64,000 nt of DNA from Ampullaceana balthica (taxonomy: Eukaryota > Mollusca > Gastropoda > Lymnaeidae), in contig CALYLW010000209.1 in assembly GCA_944989445.1 (NCBI GenBank), positions 335,001 through 399,000 of the forward strand, written 5' to 3'. The notes beneath the pieces are model-generated. The model was not told the DNA's origin. It did not search any database and was given only the letters and a program-made list of their open reading frames with translations. The translations under genes were made by a program, and so were the position numbers. This document shows, one piece after another, positions 11,577 through 22,653 of the stretch (its first letter is position 1; the number at the start of each line of letters is the position of its first letter).

Positions 11577-12062
11577 AAACTATGGAATCAGCAGTTAATT
11601 CATGGCTGCTTGTATTTCTGCGATCAAAGTTACACTCTTGATGCGACTGAGCTGGGTGGATATTGGTACTCACGATTAGATTCAGCATTTTTTGAATTGC
11701 TGTAAGTGTGTTCAGTACATCGGCGTTGACATTGGTCAAATAAGTTAATGGTAAAGCTGTTCCATCTTCCGCAGGCCTGAGATCCGTAGGTAGCTCGGCT
11801 TTTCGTCCATACATAATTTCAAAAGGAGTGCATATGGTTGTACATATGTGGTATGCACTGGTATATTGTTCAGTGGTGGTGCCTTCTTGCTGGGATTTTG
11901 GCTTTAGGACAAAACATTTTGTTAGGCTTTGACATATTGGTGAACGTGATGCTTCATTCTCTTCCAATAACAGCGTTCAGAGATTGTGACTGTCTTATCT
12001 TTGCCAAAATGGCCATCGAAATTTGGGTTGGCATGAAACTCTTCAGGATATTTGGCAGGTGA
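11577..12062 (-). pseudogene. Gypsy/Ginger-type integrase remnant, core deleted
   Basis: Reading leftward from about 12,062, FHANPNFDGHFGKDKT followed by CYWKRMKHHVHQYV is the zinc-binding (H2C2) N-terminal domain of Gypsy-class integrases. After a frame change comes CQSLTKCFVLKPK. The sequence then jumps to TTICTPFEIMYGRKAELP, the conserved segment that follows the catalytic core, and to a C-terminal ELTADSIVYI-like segment. The DDE core that should lie between (about 150 residues) is missing, and the CxxC of the zinc domain is damaged. A LINE joins directly after NER. Its place between TIRs with a 4-bp duplication argues for a DNA transposon over a Gypsy retroelement. A Gypsy fragment captured by a MITE is the alternative. 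Confidence 0.7.
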
Positions 12063-13344
12063 TTTATTGAGAACTTCATTTTCATCATGGTAAAGAATCA
12101 ATCCCTTCTTTTGCTTGAAAAGGCTTTCCAGTTTGTCTAAATTGTGACTTGGAATTTGACCGTTTCTCTGAAGGTTAGTCATGGATCCACTGGGGGCACT
12201 TAAATTTCGTTGTAGAGTAGAATTGTAAAAGCTGATCATACAGTTGATCTTCCATGGTAGACAAAGTTTGAGCACTCGTCGTTTTGGGGGTTATTTTATA
12301 GTGACCAAACATGTGTTTTTAAAGTTGCGAAATCCGATTAGTCTACTCTGTAAAGATTGGTCTAATCCAACAAGGTTGCCACCATTGGCAACTTTGTGCT
12401 ACTCATTTATATTGACGCCTTTCAAAAGAAATACGGCTGGTTTAAAATAAAATAATAGGGCGCGACGAGGTCAGGGGTTATTATGAATAAAAGAACACAA
12501 TCCGTGCTTCATAACAATAGATGATTGCATGGAAAGCGGACAATTCAACATTGGCGAAATCCAACAAGGTTGACCATATTGTTTTAAGAGTTACACAGGT
12601 AAAAATGAATTGCGCTACTGGAACAAAGGTTTCTTTTGAATGTCTTAAGACGCCGTAAAGGCAAACCGAGCTACAGTTAAAGGTTTTGAAATACGACAAG
12701 CAACATTAGGGAAGTCAAACGATGTTTCCCACTCTTATAGTCTTGTCCTATTCTTTTAACTATTTCGCAGATCAGCGTATATACAGATAGATTTTTAAAA
12801 AAGGTAAAGGTGCTATGATATGTTTTTTCAAAAGCAAAATGATAATGGGCCTATGCTGTTGTCGCCAGTAACATTTAAAATGTATGCGAAGAAAAAAAAA
12901 TCATGCATAATTAGGCCTAATTTAATTCAATAATTTTTAAAAATCTTTATTGTCTTACTCAAAACAATTAAACATAATGATTTGATTAGTAAGCGAGGTC
13001 CACGAAATAAATGTTTGCAAGTGTTTGAAAAGCTATAACTATAAAAGCTATAGTCCTTATCGCACTTAAAATTATTTTTTTAAAAAAATAATCAATTCAT
13101 GTATTGCTTGAATCAGTCAACTTTAAAAAAAAAGAAAAAAAAAGAGTAAAAAACGCTGATTCCATATATACTTTTGTAGACTGTAACTTTAGATAACAAA
13201 TAAAATAATAAAAATAAAAGACATTATTTTATATTATTATGCTATAGTAAATAAAACATCTTTCCTACTTAAGAAATGAGTTTAACTTCTCTGACAAAGC
13301 TAAAACAGCAAAAGAATGTCTAAATAGTCATTCATTCATGTTTT
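12063..13344. other. Interior of the Ginger-like element, non-coding
   Basis: This is the region upstream of the integrase on the minus strand. Short ORFs are present but none shows a recognisable domain. After about 12,800 the composition becomes strongly AT-rich. Confidence 0.5.
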
Positions 13345-13495
13345 ACTATATATCCTCATGTTATCAAAGGGGTATATTCTGGCCTAGAGGGGTATATTCT
13401 GGCCTAGGCCAGTTAAACCCCCGGGGGTATATTCTGGCCTAGGCCAGATTATACCCGGGTATATTCTGGTCAGGGGTTTAATCTGGCCTGTTACA
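13345..13495 (-). repeat. Right terminal inverted repeat of the Ginger-like element
   Basis: Complement of the left TIR with one extra module. It contains a near-palindromic CCCCCGGGGG centre at about 13,420. Confidence 0.8.
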
Positions 13496-14110
13496 CCGGG
13501 GTGAGAGAATCCTACTTTTTCATTGACATTGTATCCTTAATTATAAGGATCGAGTTCAAGTGGCGTGCCACTAGAATAAAATATAAATCGCGTGTGTGAG
13601 GCACATAACGAACAACGATATACTTATAGATGGACAAATCTTTTTAATTAAATATATATATTTAATAGTTTTATTGAAAGTGAAATGAATAGCATATTAA
13701 ACTGTGTTTCATTCCTTAAATGTTGAATTTCAATAAATTCCTATAAGCTTCAAGCAAAGACACATTTAAGTAGCTCACATTTTAAATCTAAATATCATAG
13801 AAGTGTAAACTATAGTTAAATGCATTTTCAACTTAATATGCTATCATTATTCTTCTCATCTAAGATTTTCAAATCTAGTTTCATATTAAATACGTCAGCA
13901 CTGGTGTTTTGTGGTGCGACGCTCACTGGAAGAACAATTGTGTTTCACGTCTTATATGACATCGCAATAAAAACAAGTTATAAAAACTCGAATGAGTATT
14001 TAAACGCATTTTCCAACAAGAAATTTCCGATTCTTTTATTCAAGGGGAATCATTCTAGATTACATTAAAAGTCGATTCAAATTCAAATAAGTAATTTTTA
14101 AACAAAACAC
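13496..14110 (-). repeat. Family X copy 3 (reverse), proximal part
   Basis: Block 2 in reverse at about 13,515-13,575 (GGATCGAGTTCAAGTGGCGT) and block 1 in reverse at about 13,885-13,935 (TACGTCAGCACTGGTGTTTT). The ORF over 13,820-14,068 is a chance frame through the repeat. Confidence 0.7.
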
Positions 14111-14721
14111 AATATGACGTCATATATCCTCACGCTACATCACACCAAGAATGTATTAAAATAATGCGCACCATACAACAATCTAACATAAGCTTTCACA
14201 AAGCGAGAAATCCGCATTAAATATCATTCTGGATTACATTAAAAGTCAATTAAAATCAATAATTTTGAAACAAAACAAAACAAATTGCTATATATAAATT
14301 GGTGCTAAAATTACGAGATTCGTACTCATAACAAGTGTTTCTCAAATTCCTTCTCCAACATTGTTCTAAATATTATTAGCTATTGTTTGGCGTTAGTTTG
14401 TTTCAACCCGATAGATGTTATGTTGGCGAGAAATTGACAAAATACTGATATTTTTCGGATTTTTTTTATTTTTCAGGAAATCCAGTAAACCTAATCGGTA
14501 TTTTTTGGCCATTGCACATCCTTGGGACCTCCTTAGAATATTTACAAACAACTCGAACCCTCTATCTGGTATTGGTCAGGAGGAGTTGCATGTGCATGCT
14601 CACATGCGCACAGACATTTCAAATGTATTTAAAAATGTCCTATTTTTTTTTAGAGATCCATACTTGTCTTGTTTGCTCATCAATAACATTGAAACAAAAT
14701 TTGAGTTCAGATATATCGGTA
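14111..14721. other. AT-rich sequence, nothing recognised
   Basis: A short CATTCTGGATTACATTAAAAG-like phrase occurs twice (about 14,051 and 14,226), suggesting a local duplication of about 175 bp. No gene is seen. Confidence 0.45.
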
Positions 14722-15100
14722 CTAGATACGCCCCGCTGCGTAGCATTCGCCGCAGACTTGCTCATGGATGGTGCAAAGAAAGGGGGGAAAGATTGGACAC
14801 AGACTACAGCAATCAGAAATTTAAAAAAACGCGAGTGAACGTCAGTTATTGGTCTCTAGAACTTCGCACTAAGGTTATCTCCCTGCCCACCAACCTTCAC
14901 CATATTAGCTTGCCAACCATAAACTATGATAGGCCGACCCTAGCGAGAGTCAGCTATGTTACATAACAATGGGGAAAACTACGGGCACAAACACATATTT
15001 TAAAAAAATTAAAAATAATGTTTTCGCCGTGGCTTGAACCCAGGATCTTCCGCATGTAAGCCGGGCGTTATAACCACTTCACTACAAATGTTATGTTATT
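14722..15100 (-). mobile_element. Helitron-like family B copy with tRNA-like segment
   Basis: On the minus strand the 3' end reads GCGGCGAATGCTACGCAGC, then GGGGCGTATCTAG|T, i.e. a subterminal hairpin followed by CTAG. At 15,030-15,100 the same strand reads GTAGTGAAGTGGTTATAACG, then CGGCTTACATGCGG, then GGGTTCAAGCC. This looks like the D arm, anticodon arm and T arm of a valine-type tRNA, but the acceptor stem does not pair, so it is not a functional tRNA. The 183-codon ORF across this region is accidental. Confidence 0.55.
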
Positions 15101-15345
15101 GTGTGAAATAACAACGCAAGTGAACGTTAGAACAATTTAAGAATAAATACAGTCGAATCACTATGTTTTCAAAATTGTTAGCATAGTAAAAGGACGAAAC
15201 TGTTTTTACTTTTTGAAGTCCAAAAACATTTCTTAAATTAACGAAGAATTAGCAAATAGCTGATAACATACATTATTCTCAATATAACTACCTATACGTA
15301 TTCACTCGTATTTTTAATAAATTTTTATGAAACTTGTCTTTAAAA

Positions 15346-15397
<52 letters not shown>

Positions 15398-15859
15398 TTT
15401 TCCCAAATATTCCTATTGTTAGGTTTCCGTAATATTATGACAAAGCATATTATGTCTGTTAATCAAAGACTTGAAACAAAATGCCACACTCCAATTATGT
15501 ATACGTCCAGATATGAATCGTTCAAGACAACATCCAAAAACACATTAGTCAGCTTCTGATAAAAGTTTAATTAATTTGATTTTGTCATTAAACGTGATGG
15601 CCGGTTTTTCTCAAATACAATATCATATGAAAAGAAATGGCTCTGGTGCCTACTGGTGCGCTCTGACTTGAAATACAATTTTATTTCACGTACGAAATTT
15701 ACAAAGTCATCTATAAAAAGCTTTTGCTCTTTAGAGAAAAAAATGCCTATTTGTTTACACGTATAGTTGAAAAAATAAATGCCATAAAATAGTGTGCTTG
15801 GCTACACTTGCTCATTGAAAAACGGCGGTGCACGCCCGTCGGGTTAAGTATTATATCTA
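15101..15859. other. AT-rich sequence with (TA)n at 15,346-15,391
   Basis: No gene recognised. The TA run is about 22 units. Confidence 0.5.
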
Positions 15860-16992
15860 CTAGAGATAACCCGTCAAAAATTATAGAATCTTTTTTGGGT
15901 TGAGTTCAATATAAAATTACTGCTGTAAAAATTAATATTTGTTTAAGATAATTAAAAAAACAATACATTCAAAAAAGGAATAATCATTTAATGAGTTCAA
16001 GTTGAACGATTAATACGCAATAAGCGTTCTTCTTGTCTTTCATTATCATGAGTATGAATCACAGGAAATTATGGATTTCTCAATTCCAGCCTTTGTTGAG
16101 AACCTCGAAAGAGACGTGCTGCAGCCTGCTCTTCAGATTCTTGAGCTTGTTCGATGGCTCTTGATTGTCGAACTTGATCAGAAACTTGAGTTCGCCTGTT
16201 TTCAGCTTCTTCAGGTTCTTCATTTGCACGTCGCTTACGTTTGTTTTCAGTAGTCTGCTGTGCCAAGTGCTGTAGCGTTTCTTCACTATTTTTCTCTCAA
16301 TCTTTGCACTCGTTCACGATTCATACGCAATAAGCGTTCTTCTTCACTTTCATTATTCATTGTCTAATAAAATTTTCTGTACAAAAATCCATAATTTTTC
16401 TGTGCTTCATTTAAACTCACTTATATAATTATTTTGATGATAGCCGCCCCCTAACAGCACTATAAAACAGCGCCACATAATAGCATTACATCCATAAAGA
16501 CAACGGGAATGATTCAACTTTCATTAAACTGGTGTCAAACACATAAGCTTTATTTTGAGACTTACATTAAATTATTCAAGCAAATCATACTTTCAACTTT
16601 AACGGTTTTTACAAATTTGAAATCAAGATTTGATAGAAAGAGAGAAGAGATGTTGAAAAGAGATATAAAAACAAAATCGATCGCAGCGCCACCTAACAGC
16701 ACTTACATCCATACAGACAACGGAAATCAATATACATAATTAACATAAGTAACTTATCTTTTTTTTATAAATACCAAATATTAAACTTGCTGAAATGTAC
16801 ACAAAGTATTTCATAATAATTATAAATCATATTTTTACATCGTTCCCTTTTTAAAAATTAAAATATAAGCTAAAACAATGAAGTCATATAATATTTTTAT
16901 ACAAAATCGATCGCAGCGCCACCTAACATCATTACAAATTTTGCAGCTCCACCTAACAGCATTATAATTACAACGGTAATTATTTATATTGA
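15860..16992 (-). mobile_element. Larger Helitron-like family D element with coding remnant
   Basis: On the minus strand it begins A|TCAATATAAATAATTACCG (TC at 16,992-16,991) and ends TTTTTGACGGGTTATCTCTAG|T at 15,860. Its ends match the 260-bp element at 5,171-5,430. The phrase CGCAGCGCCACCTAACA occurs several times (about 16,450, 16,685, 16,915, 16,945), so the subterminal region is multiplied. It includes the Helitron-type coding remnant at 16,071-16,363. Confidence 0.65.
16071..16363 (-). pseudogene. N-terminal fragment of a Helitron Rep/helicase protein (possible)
   Basis: Starts MNNESEEERLLRMNRERVQ on the minus strand at 16,363. After a one-base frameshift near 16,295 it continues with NEEPEEAENRRTQVSDQVRQ and QESEEQAAARLFRGSQQR before a stop. 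This repeating E-x-x-E-x-R-xx-R-L pattern of charged heptads is typical of the region before the Helitron_like_N domain in animal Helitron RepHel proteins. No Rep HUH motif or helicase is present. The family-D ends around it support the reading. A generic charged coiled coil is the alternative. Confidence 0.5.
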
Positions 16993-17799
16993 TATACTGT
17001 GTAACCAGCCTCAAAAATAATTTTTTCCAAAGCGCGTTCGGCCATATATTTAGTGTCTAATTCCAGCTCCAGTGTAGCCACAGCCTTGTATTTCTATATA
17101 TAACTTCATTAAAATTACTCAACATATTTATTTGATTAAATACTGCTAATTTCATTTTTTAAGGATTTCAACAAAACAAAAACACAAACAAATTGTGTAA
17201 GCTAAAAATAATTTTTTAAAAATTAAATATATTTAAAAAAGCAGACTGCATGAATACTCAAGCAATAATATTTGTACAAAAGTTTAATAACTACAAAAAG
17301 ATTGGGATTTCCAAAGACAGATTGTAATATCACATATAAATCATAATTCTCAAACGTTTAAAATCTTATCAATAAAGTAGAGCTGGAACTGATTAATTTT
17401 GTTTTGATTAATCTAAAAAAAAATGTAATTGAGTAATTTCGATTAATTTTATTAGTATAACGCATATATATATATATATATCCCGTTAAGTCGTGTTTCA
17501 TTATTTTGCGAAATCGTTTAATTCGCGGTACTTCCATGGCTCCGAAAAGAAGTCGAATATTATTTTAGTAAAAGATTCGCCTTTGATTTGAAGAGTTTAA
17601 ACATAATTAAAATGACGTCATGAAGATGTAAGAACTTAAAGTGAGATTTATGCATTTTGCTAAAATTTTAACAAAACAAAGGCAATTAATTCTAGCTTGG
17701 AAATACAACACAAAGATAGATAGATGAGGAGTCCTTTTGCAATACGTGCTAAGTATATTTTTGCGGGGAAAAGAGTTAATACCTTTTTCTGATTTAAAT
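16993..17799. other. AT-rich sequence with degraded MITE fragment
   Basis: About 17,383-17,560 matches the interior of the MITE at 9,529-9,954 in reverse (CCCGTTAAGTCGTG, TTCCATGGCTCC). The rest is unrecognised. Confidence 0.45.
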
Positions 17800-18300
17800 T
17801 AGTGTATTAACTGTCAAAAATGATGGAATTTTTAAAAATGGGTACATTTCATTTCTTGTTATTGTCCATTTTGCCTGAAAGATGCATAGTAAATAATCAG
17901 AAAATGTAGAGACCAAGAGAGAAAAATTAAATTTCTATTCCATATTGAACAATCTTAATGCGGATGTTTGAAAATAGTGTCAGTATTTTTTTAAAGCAGT
18001 TTTTTAAGCGGTGCGCTTTCTAAAATCTAGCGTTACGAACGGACATAGCAGAGTATATATTTTGAGTATATATAGGAATATATGTGTTATGAGAAAACCT
18101 CCAAGCCTAGGCTTTGCAAGGTATACGTTTGCATGAATAATAATGATATAATCATGATAATAGTAAATACATAGTGAATTAAACACAGTATAAAGTGATA
18201 CTGCAGCAAAGAAGTTTGAAGTTCGAAGTATTAACAAATATTACTGAGGAATCAGCCGGACGTTAACTTGCGGCATTGAATAGTGCGCACCAATTATGAG
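17800..18300 (+). repeat. Fragment related to Helitron-like families C and D
   Basis: CTGTCAAAAATGATGG at 17,812 resembles the reversed family-D hairpin. AAATAATCAGAAAATGTAGAG at about 17,890 matches 31,350-31,375 of the family-C element. It is a degraded mosaic. Confidence 0.4.
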
Positions 18301-19010
18301 TGCATCAATATTACAGCACAGGGCGTTAAAAATAAATTATGTGACTGTAATGTGATCCACATCAAGCACACCTGTGATTTGAAGCCGTTTAAGCTTCATT
18401 GATGATTATGACTTGTAAGTTTTTTCGCCCATTTGTCCATACATTATTACCACAACAGTACCAAAACATTTTAAAAAATAAAATGTACTTTTTACACATG
18501 TAAATAACAAAGGACTGTTGTGGGGCGTGCATCACAACTCATTTCTCTTTTCAACTATTATTTTGCATATAGATAAATATGTCTAATTAATATGATAGTA
18601 GCAAGTATATGATCAAAGTTTTGAAACTTTTAATGTTTATTAATATTCAAACATATATGTCTTTATGTGTCGCAGCGTTGTACATGATAGCGAGTTTTTT
18701 TGTGATGGCCCCACGCTTTTATGTGCTGTGGATAGGTTCACGGATTTCACCTGTTATAGAAAATTTTTATTTTCTTCTTTTTAGTGCATTTTCTATATGT
18801 AAATAAAAGCTTGTCCTTTTTAAAAAAAAGATTTTTTTACAATTTTATTTACTTTTGTTTTTCCACGGACGGGACCAAGAAATTACCACATACAAGACAG
18901 TGACGTTAATATAAGGGATTTTAAAAAATAATTGTTTTTCTTTTATTTAAAATTGTGTCTTTCTCATCCGTTAAATATTATAAATTTGAATCTTAAATTA
19001 TATTTTATAA
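18301..19010. other. AT-rich sequence, nothing recognised
   Basis: The 65-codon ORF at 18,609 is hydrophobic but low complexity. No support for a gene. Confidence 0.45.
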
Positions 19011-19324
19011 ATATGTGTAACATGTGATTAACATAATTTTGTGACGTAAGGTCACGTGTATAAGAAACGCGGGAAGAAAGGAGCATTTCTATTGGTTGAA
19101 AGTGTTGGGCGAACAGTGGTGTGTAGACTTCCGTCGAGGAAGGATGTATGGTGCAAGCCTCAAGATTCCCACGTAATATTACCTCAAATGATATCTATGT
19201 GTACATTATATACATATATTAAAGTTGTTTTGGATAAACGAATTCTTCAGTGAATTATTGTGTACAAGATTATGTACTGTGAGAACGCCTACATAAAGAG
19301 TTATAAAGTAATCGTTACAATATG
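19011..19324 (+). mobile_element. Solo LTR (304 bp) with 5-bp target duplication ATATG
   Basis: The LTR runs 19,016-19,319. It begins TGTAACATGTG and ends ATCGTTACA, i.e. the TG...CA ends of an LTR with a six-base inverted repeat TGTAAC/GTTACA. ATATG lies directly before (19,011-19,015) and after (19,320-19,324). Five-base duplications are usual for Gypsy-class retrotransposons. A GTATAAGAAACG box at about 19,058 could be the TATA element. No second LTR or internal region is present, so this is the product of LTR-LTR recombination. The 65-codon ORF inside has no recognised domain. Confidence 0.8.
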
Positions 19325-20239
19325 TACTAATATATTTATTTTATATTCCAAAAAAAAGCTAATCACAATATAAAAGCACTACAAACCGAACTATATTCAG
19401 TTTTCGTACAAATGTCACTCACTATTTAATCATTTTGGTTACGTTAAGTCTCGACCTACTTTCATTAATTTTTTATACGGCATTATTTTCACTAAAAAAG
19501 GTGATATATAAGAAATATGGAGTAGCACACTTGTTTTAGTATGGAAATATTTATTGCAAGAGAGATGGAAAAAGCCCAACCCAAATAACCTCCGAATTCC
19601 GGATTAGAAAAAGGTTTTTTTTATAGTTTGTTCTTAAATATAAACTAAGAAAAGTTTGTATCCCTATTTCTATCAGATGATTGTATTAGGTAATGTCTGT
19701 GTTGTATTTCCAGGTCAGCTTTAATTGCCTTATATATTATTACCACTTTGCTTATGCTCTACTCTAGTGTTTCAAAGTTTAAGGATTTAACTAATGGTGT
19801 TATTCTTGTCAGTTTTGAATATACTGTTCAAAATTTAAATTTTCTATTTTAAATATTTACCTTGAATTGTATCGATGTGCAAATAATACTAATATTTAAA
19901 TAATACTTAAATAATTTAAATGCAAATATTGGAGGTGAATGATAGAGCCCAAAATATAATCCCAACGAAGTATGGAATCATACTAGGGACAGGGATAACA
20001 TAACGAATGGAATCCCGTTTGCAACGGAATCATCCTGGTGTATGTTATGCAAATAGAGAATGGATTCAATGTGGGTAAAGTTTCTAGACAAAGAACGGGA
20101 TGCAATTAGGCAACGTGATCAACTGGGATTTATAATACAAGGCTAGTATGTAAGTAAATAAATAAATAATAATAACAAATTGATAATTTTTATAGCGCTG
20201 TATCCCTGCAAGGATATATAGATAGATTAGAAAGACAGG
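19325..20239. other. AT-rich sequence, nothing recognised
   Basis: No ORF with coding character. A short direct repeat of ACTAATATTTAAATAATAC type occurs near 19,885-19,915. Confidence 0.45.
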
Positions 20240-20461
20240 TAGGTAGTTAGGTAGGTAGGTAGGTAGGTAGGTAGATGGGTTGGTAGGTATGTAGGTAGGC
20301 AGGTATGCAGGTAGGTAGGTATTTAGGTAGGTAGGCAGGTAGGTAGGAAGGTAGGTAGGTAGGTAGGTAGGTAGGTAGGTAGGTAAGTAGGTAGGTAGGC
20401 AGGTAGGTAGGTAGGTACGTAGGTAGGTAGGCAGGTAGGTAGGCATGTAGGTAGGTAGGTA
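20240..20461. repeat. (GTAG)n tetranucleotide microsatellite
   Basis: About 55 units of GTAG/GGTA with scattered substitutions. The minus-strand Pro-Thr-Tyr-Leu ORF is this repeat read through, since 4-bp units give a four-residue cycle. Confidence 0.95.
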
Positions 20462-20629
20462 GAAAAATAAAAAGTATTTGTCAACTAAAAAAGATACATT
20501 GCTCCGTAGTCATGATCCAAATATATATAAACAATAGAAATACATCTTAAGCAAAATTACTGCATAATTTTGATATGTAAAGAACAGAAAAACACTAAAG
20601 TTAAAGGAATTTTTATTATAATATTTGGT

Positions 20630-21560
20630 CTGCAATAAAATTGTTTCAGTACTGCACCACAAAGCACCGGTTCTTACATATTTATAATTACGCCTTATTT
20701 CTGAGGTTGATAAACGAATTATTACTTTTTTTATTAAAGCTCTCTTAATAAATGTAATTTACTATTGTGTTAGACCTAGTATTAATAACTTGTGTTAATT
20801 AAATTATTTAAATATCAGTGAGTTAAACATTAACTTAAAAAAAAATTCCAATGAAATATAGTTTTTATGATTGTATATTATATAAACAATTTTGGAAAGT
20901 ATCAAATTAATACATAAAGTGATAGATGTATGTATAATAAATATTATATTTGCACGGCCACGGATTTACACATGCGAAATTTGATAAATTATCTAAGTGG
21001 TAATCCACTTAACTTCGATCCCTTTAATTAGGGATACAATGTCAATGAATGGCTAGGTTTCTCCAACTCAACTTTTTACAATGAATACAAAATGCAAACG
21101 AAGTGATATACCTTTATAAAAAAAGTAAACTTAACATATTAACAAATCAATAGGATTAGCCGTGCTTATGTTTTCCACGTCACTAGATACAACTGTGTTA
21201 ATAACAAGTAGAGTGGAGAATGTAGACATTTTATAACAACTGTGTTAATAACAAGTAGAGTGTAGAATGTAGACATTTTAACACACATGTCACGATTAGA
21301 TGCCGTGTGATATGTATGTGGAATAAATAACAAATGGAGTTTGTTTATGTGAGTAAATTTGTTACGATCCTTTGAAAACGTTCAACTCAGCTAAGTATGA
21401 CGTTAGGTGTGCTGCGAAGCTTACTTGGAAATATAGATGCGTAGTGAAGAAATAAAATGAACTAAGAAAACATTCGACAAAACACGGATCATTTTAAAAA
21501 TGGGTAGGATATATAAGTGTAGCTCAGTTATAAGAGGCGGATATAGAAACTCATGATCTT
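20630..21560 (+). repeat. Family X copy 4
   Basis: Block 1 at 20,650-20,700 (ACTGCACCACAAAGCACCGG), a degraded block 2 at about 20,995-21,060 (CCACTTAACTTCGATCCC), and a 3' part at about 21,360-21,560 matching 38,140-38,310 (AGTATGACGTTAGGTGTGCT). A 48-bp direct duplication, AACTGTGTTAATAACAAGTA and following, lies at about 21,190-21,280. Confidence 0.65.
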
Positions 21561-22090
21561 TATTTATTATTATTTTGACTTACATAAGATTGGTAAATAT
21601 TAATTTATTCCACCGATCAACATAACACTTAATCAATTCTTTGCATTAATTACAGCTACAGTTTTTGGCAAATTTATTTTTAAAATTACAGCGAGTTTGT
21701 TAATAAAATTTCCTCTCTTAAGAGACCGTTACAACGTACGAAGGATAAGCTAGTAGCCTAATGTATATATATTAAATAAGCTGCAATCGCTTGAAGACAA
21801 AGGCGTTATATTTTCTGGTAAAAGTTCACAATTAAAGTTACTGCCAATTGCCATCATTGAAACATGTCGGCTCAGGATTCCTGGTAACATTATTTTCCCT
21901 GGAATTTTCATTATTTTAAATTTGTTATTTTCTTATTTATAATTGTTAGTTTTTTTTCCCTTTATTATTTTTTTATTCCATATATGAGTTTTGAGTTGTA
22001 AGTCTTGATTTAAAATATGTTCAGTAAGTTTATACATTGTTGAAACTTTGTGATAGTCCAAGCTACACTCAAACATTCCTTCACCAACTA
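21561..22090. other. AT-rich sequence, nothing recognised
   Basis: No gene or repeat end supported. Confidence 0.45.
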
Positions 22091-22325
22091 GGTTGATATA
22101 AATACTGGCTTACTACAGTTAAGATTACAAACTAGGTTGATATAAATACTGGCTTATTACAGTTAAGATTACAAACTAGGTTGATATAAATACTGGCTTA
22201 TTACAGTTAAAATTACAAACTAGGTTGATATAAATACTGGCTTTTTACAGTTAAGATTACAAACTATTACTAGCTGTGTACAGTTCAGATCACAAAGTAG
22301 GTTGGTATCATTACTGGCTTTGTAT
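22091..22325 (+). repeat. 45-bp tandem repeat, about 4-5 units
   Basis: Unit starts AACTAGGTTGATATAAATAC and continues TGGCTTATTACAGTTAAGA. The first four units are nearly identical and the last two are degraded. Confidence 0.85.
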
Positions 22326-22337
22326 ATATATTTATTA

Positions 22338-22650
22338 CTAGATACGACCCCCGGCGTAGTATACGCCGAAGATTTGCCAATAGATAGTGCAAAGAAAGGG
22401 GTGAAAGAACGGGCACGAACAAGAGCACGAAGAAATCAGAGCAACTCGAGTGAAAGTCTGGGGGTTGGGGTCGAACCTCCGACGCAATTTAGTCTGGAGA
22501 CATGCGCACTGCGGTTAGCTACCTGCTTCCCCACCCTGCACCACCCTAGCTTAACAACCATAAACTGTGATCGGCCGACCCAGCGAGGGTCTTTCTTCAT
22601 TCTTATTTGCACTTTTCGTGTGCTTGATCTGGTGAATAATATATATATAT
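22338..22650 (-). mobile_element. Helitron-like family B element with tRNA-like segment
   Basis: On the minus strand it starts with (TA)n TTATTCACCAGATC and ends with the perfect hairpin CGGCGTA-TAC-TACGCCG followed by GGGGTCGTATCTAG|T at 22,338. In the middle the same strand carries GTAGCTAACCGCAGTGCGC and, about 30 bp on, GGAGGTTCGACCCC, which look like tRNA A and B boxes. It therefore combines a Helitron-type 3' end with a pol III-type promoter. A SINE that landed in a Helitron-like element early in the family's history would give the same picture. Confidence 0.65.
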
Positions 22651-22653
22651 ATA

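Larger units (their letters stand above)
10109..13495 (-). mobile_element. Ginger-like DNA transposon, 3.39 kb, CCGG target duplication
   Basis: Termini are TGTAACAGGCC on the left and its complement GGCCTGTTACA on the right. Long TIRs (about 120 and 150 bp) are built of repeated CCAGAATATACCC / GGGTATATTCTGG modules. CCGG directly flanks both ends (10,105-10,108 and 13,496-13,499). Removing the element and one CCGG restores a continuous family-X sequence, which supports a 4-bp duplication. Inside, on the minus strand, is a remnant of a Gypsy-type integrase (11,577-12,062). From what is known of the Ginger group (cut-and-paste transposons with a Gypsy-like integrase, TIRs starting TGT, 4-5-bp duplications), that is the best placement. 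The copy is dead: coding region broken, core deleted, LINE inserted. Confidence 0.7.

Noticed and set aside
13820..14068. 82-codon ORF as a gene
   Set aside because: Lies in the reverse strand of family-X block 1 and is not open in other copies.
14415..14966. 183-codon ORF as a gene
   Set aside because: It runs through the 3' end of a Helitron-like family-B copy and unrelated AT-rich sequence; no domain.
15030..15100. Functional valine tRNA gene on the minus strand
   Set aside because: D, anticodon and T arms are recognisable but the acceptor stem does not pair and the anticodon stem has mismatches.
20084..20446. Pro-Thr-Tyr-Leu repeat ORF
   Set aside because: Translation of the GTAG microsatellite.
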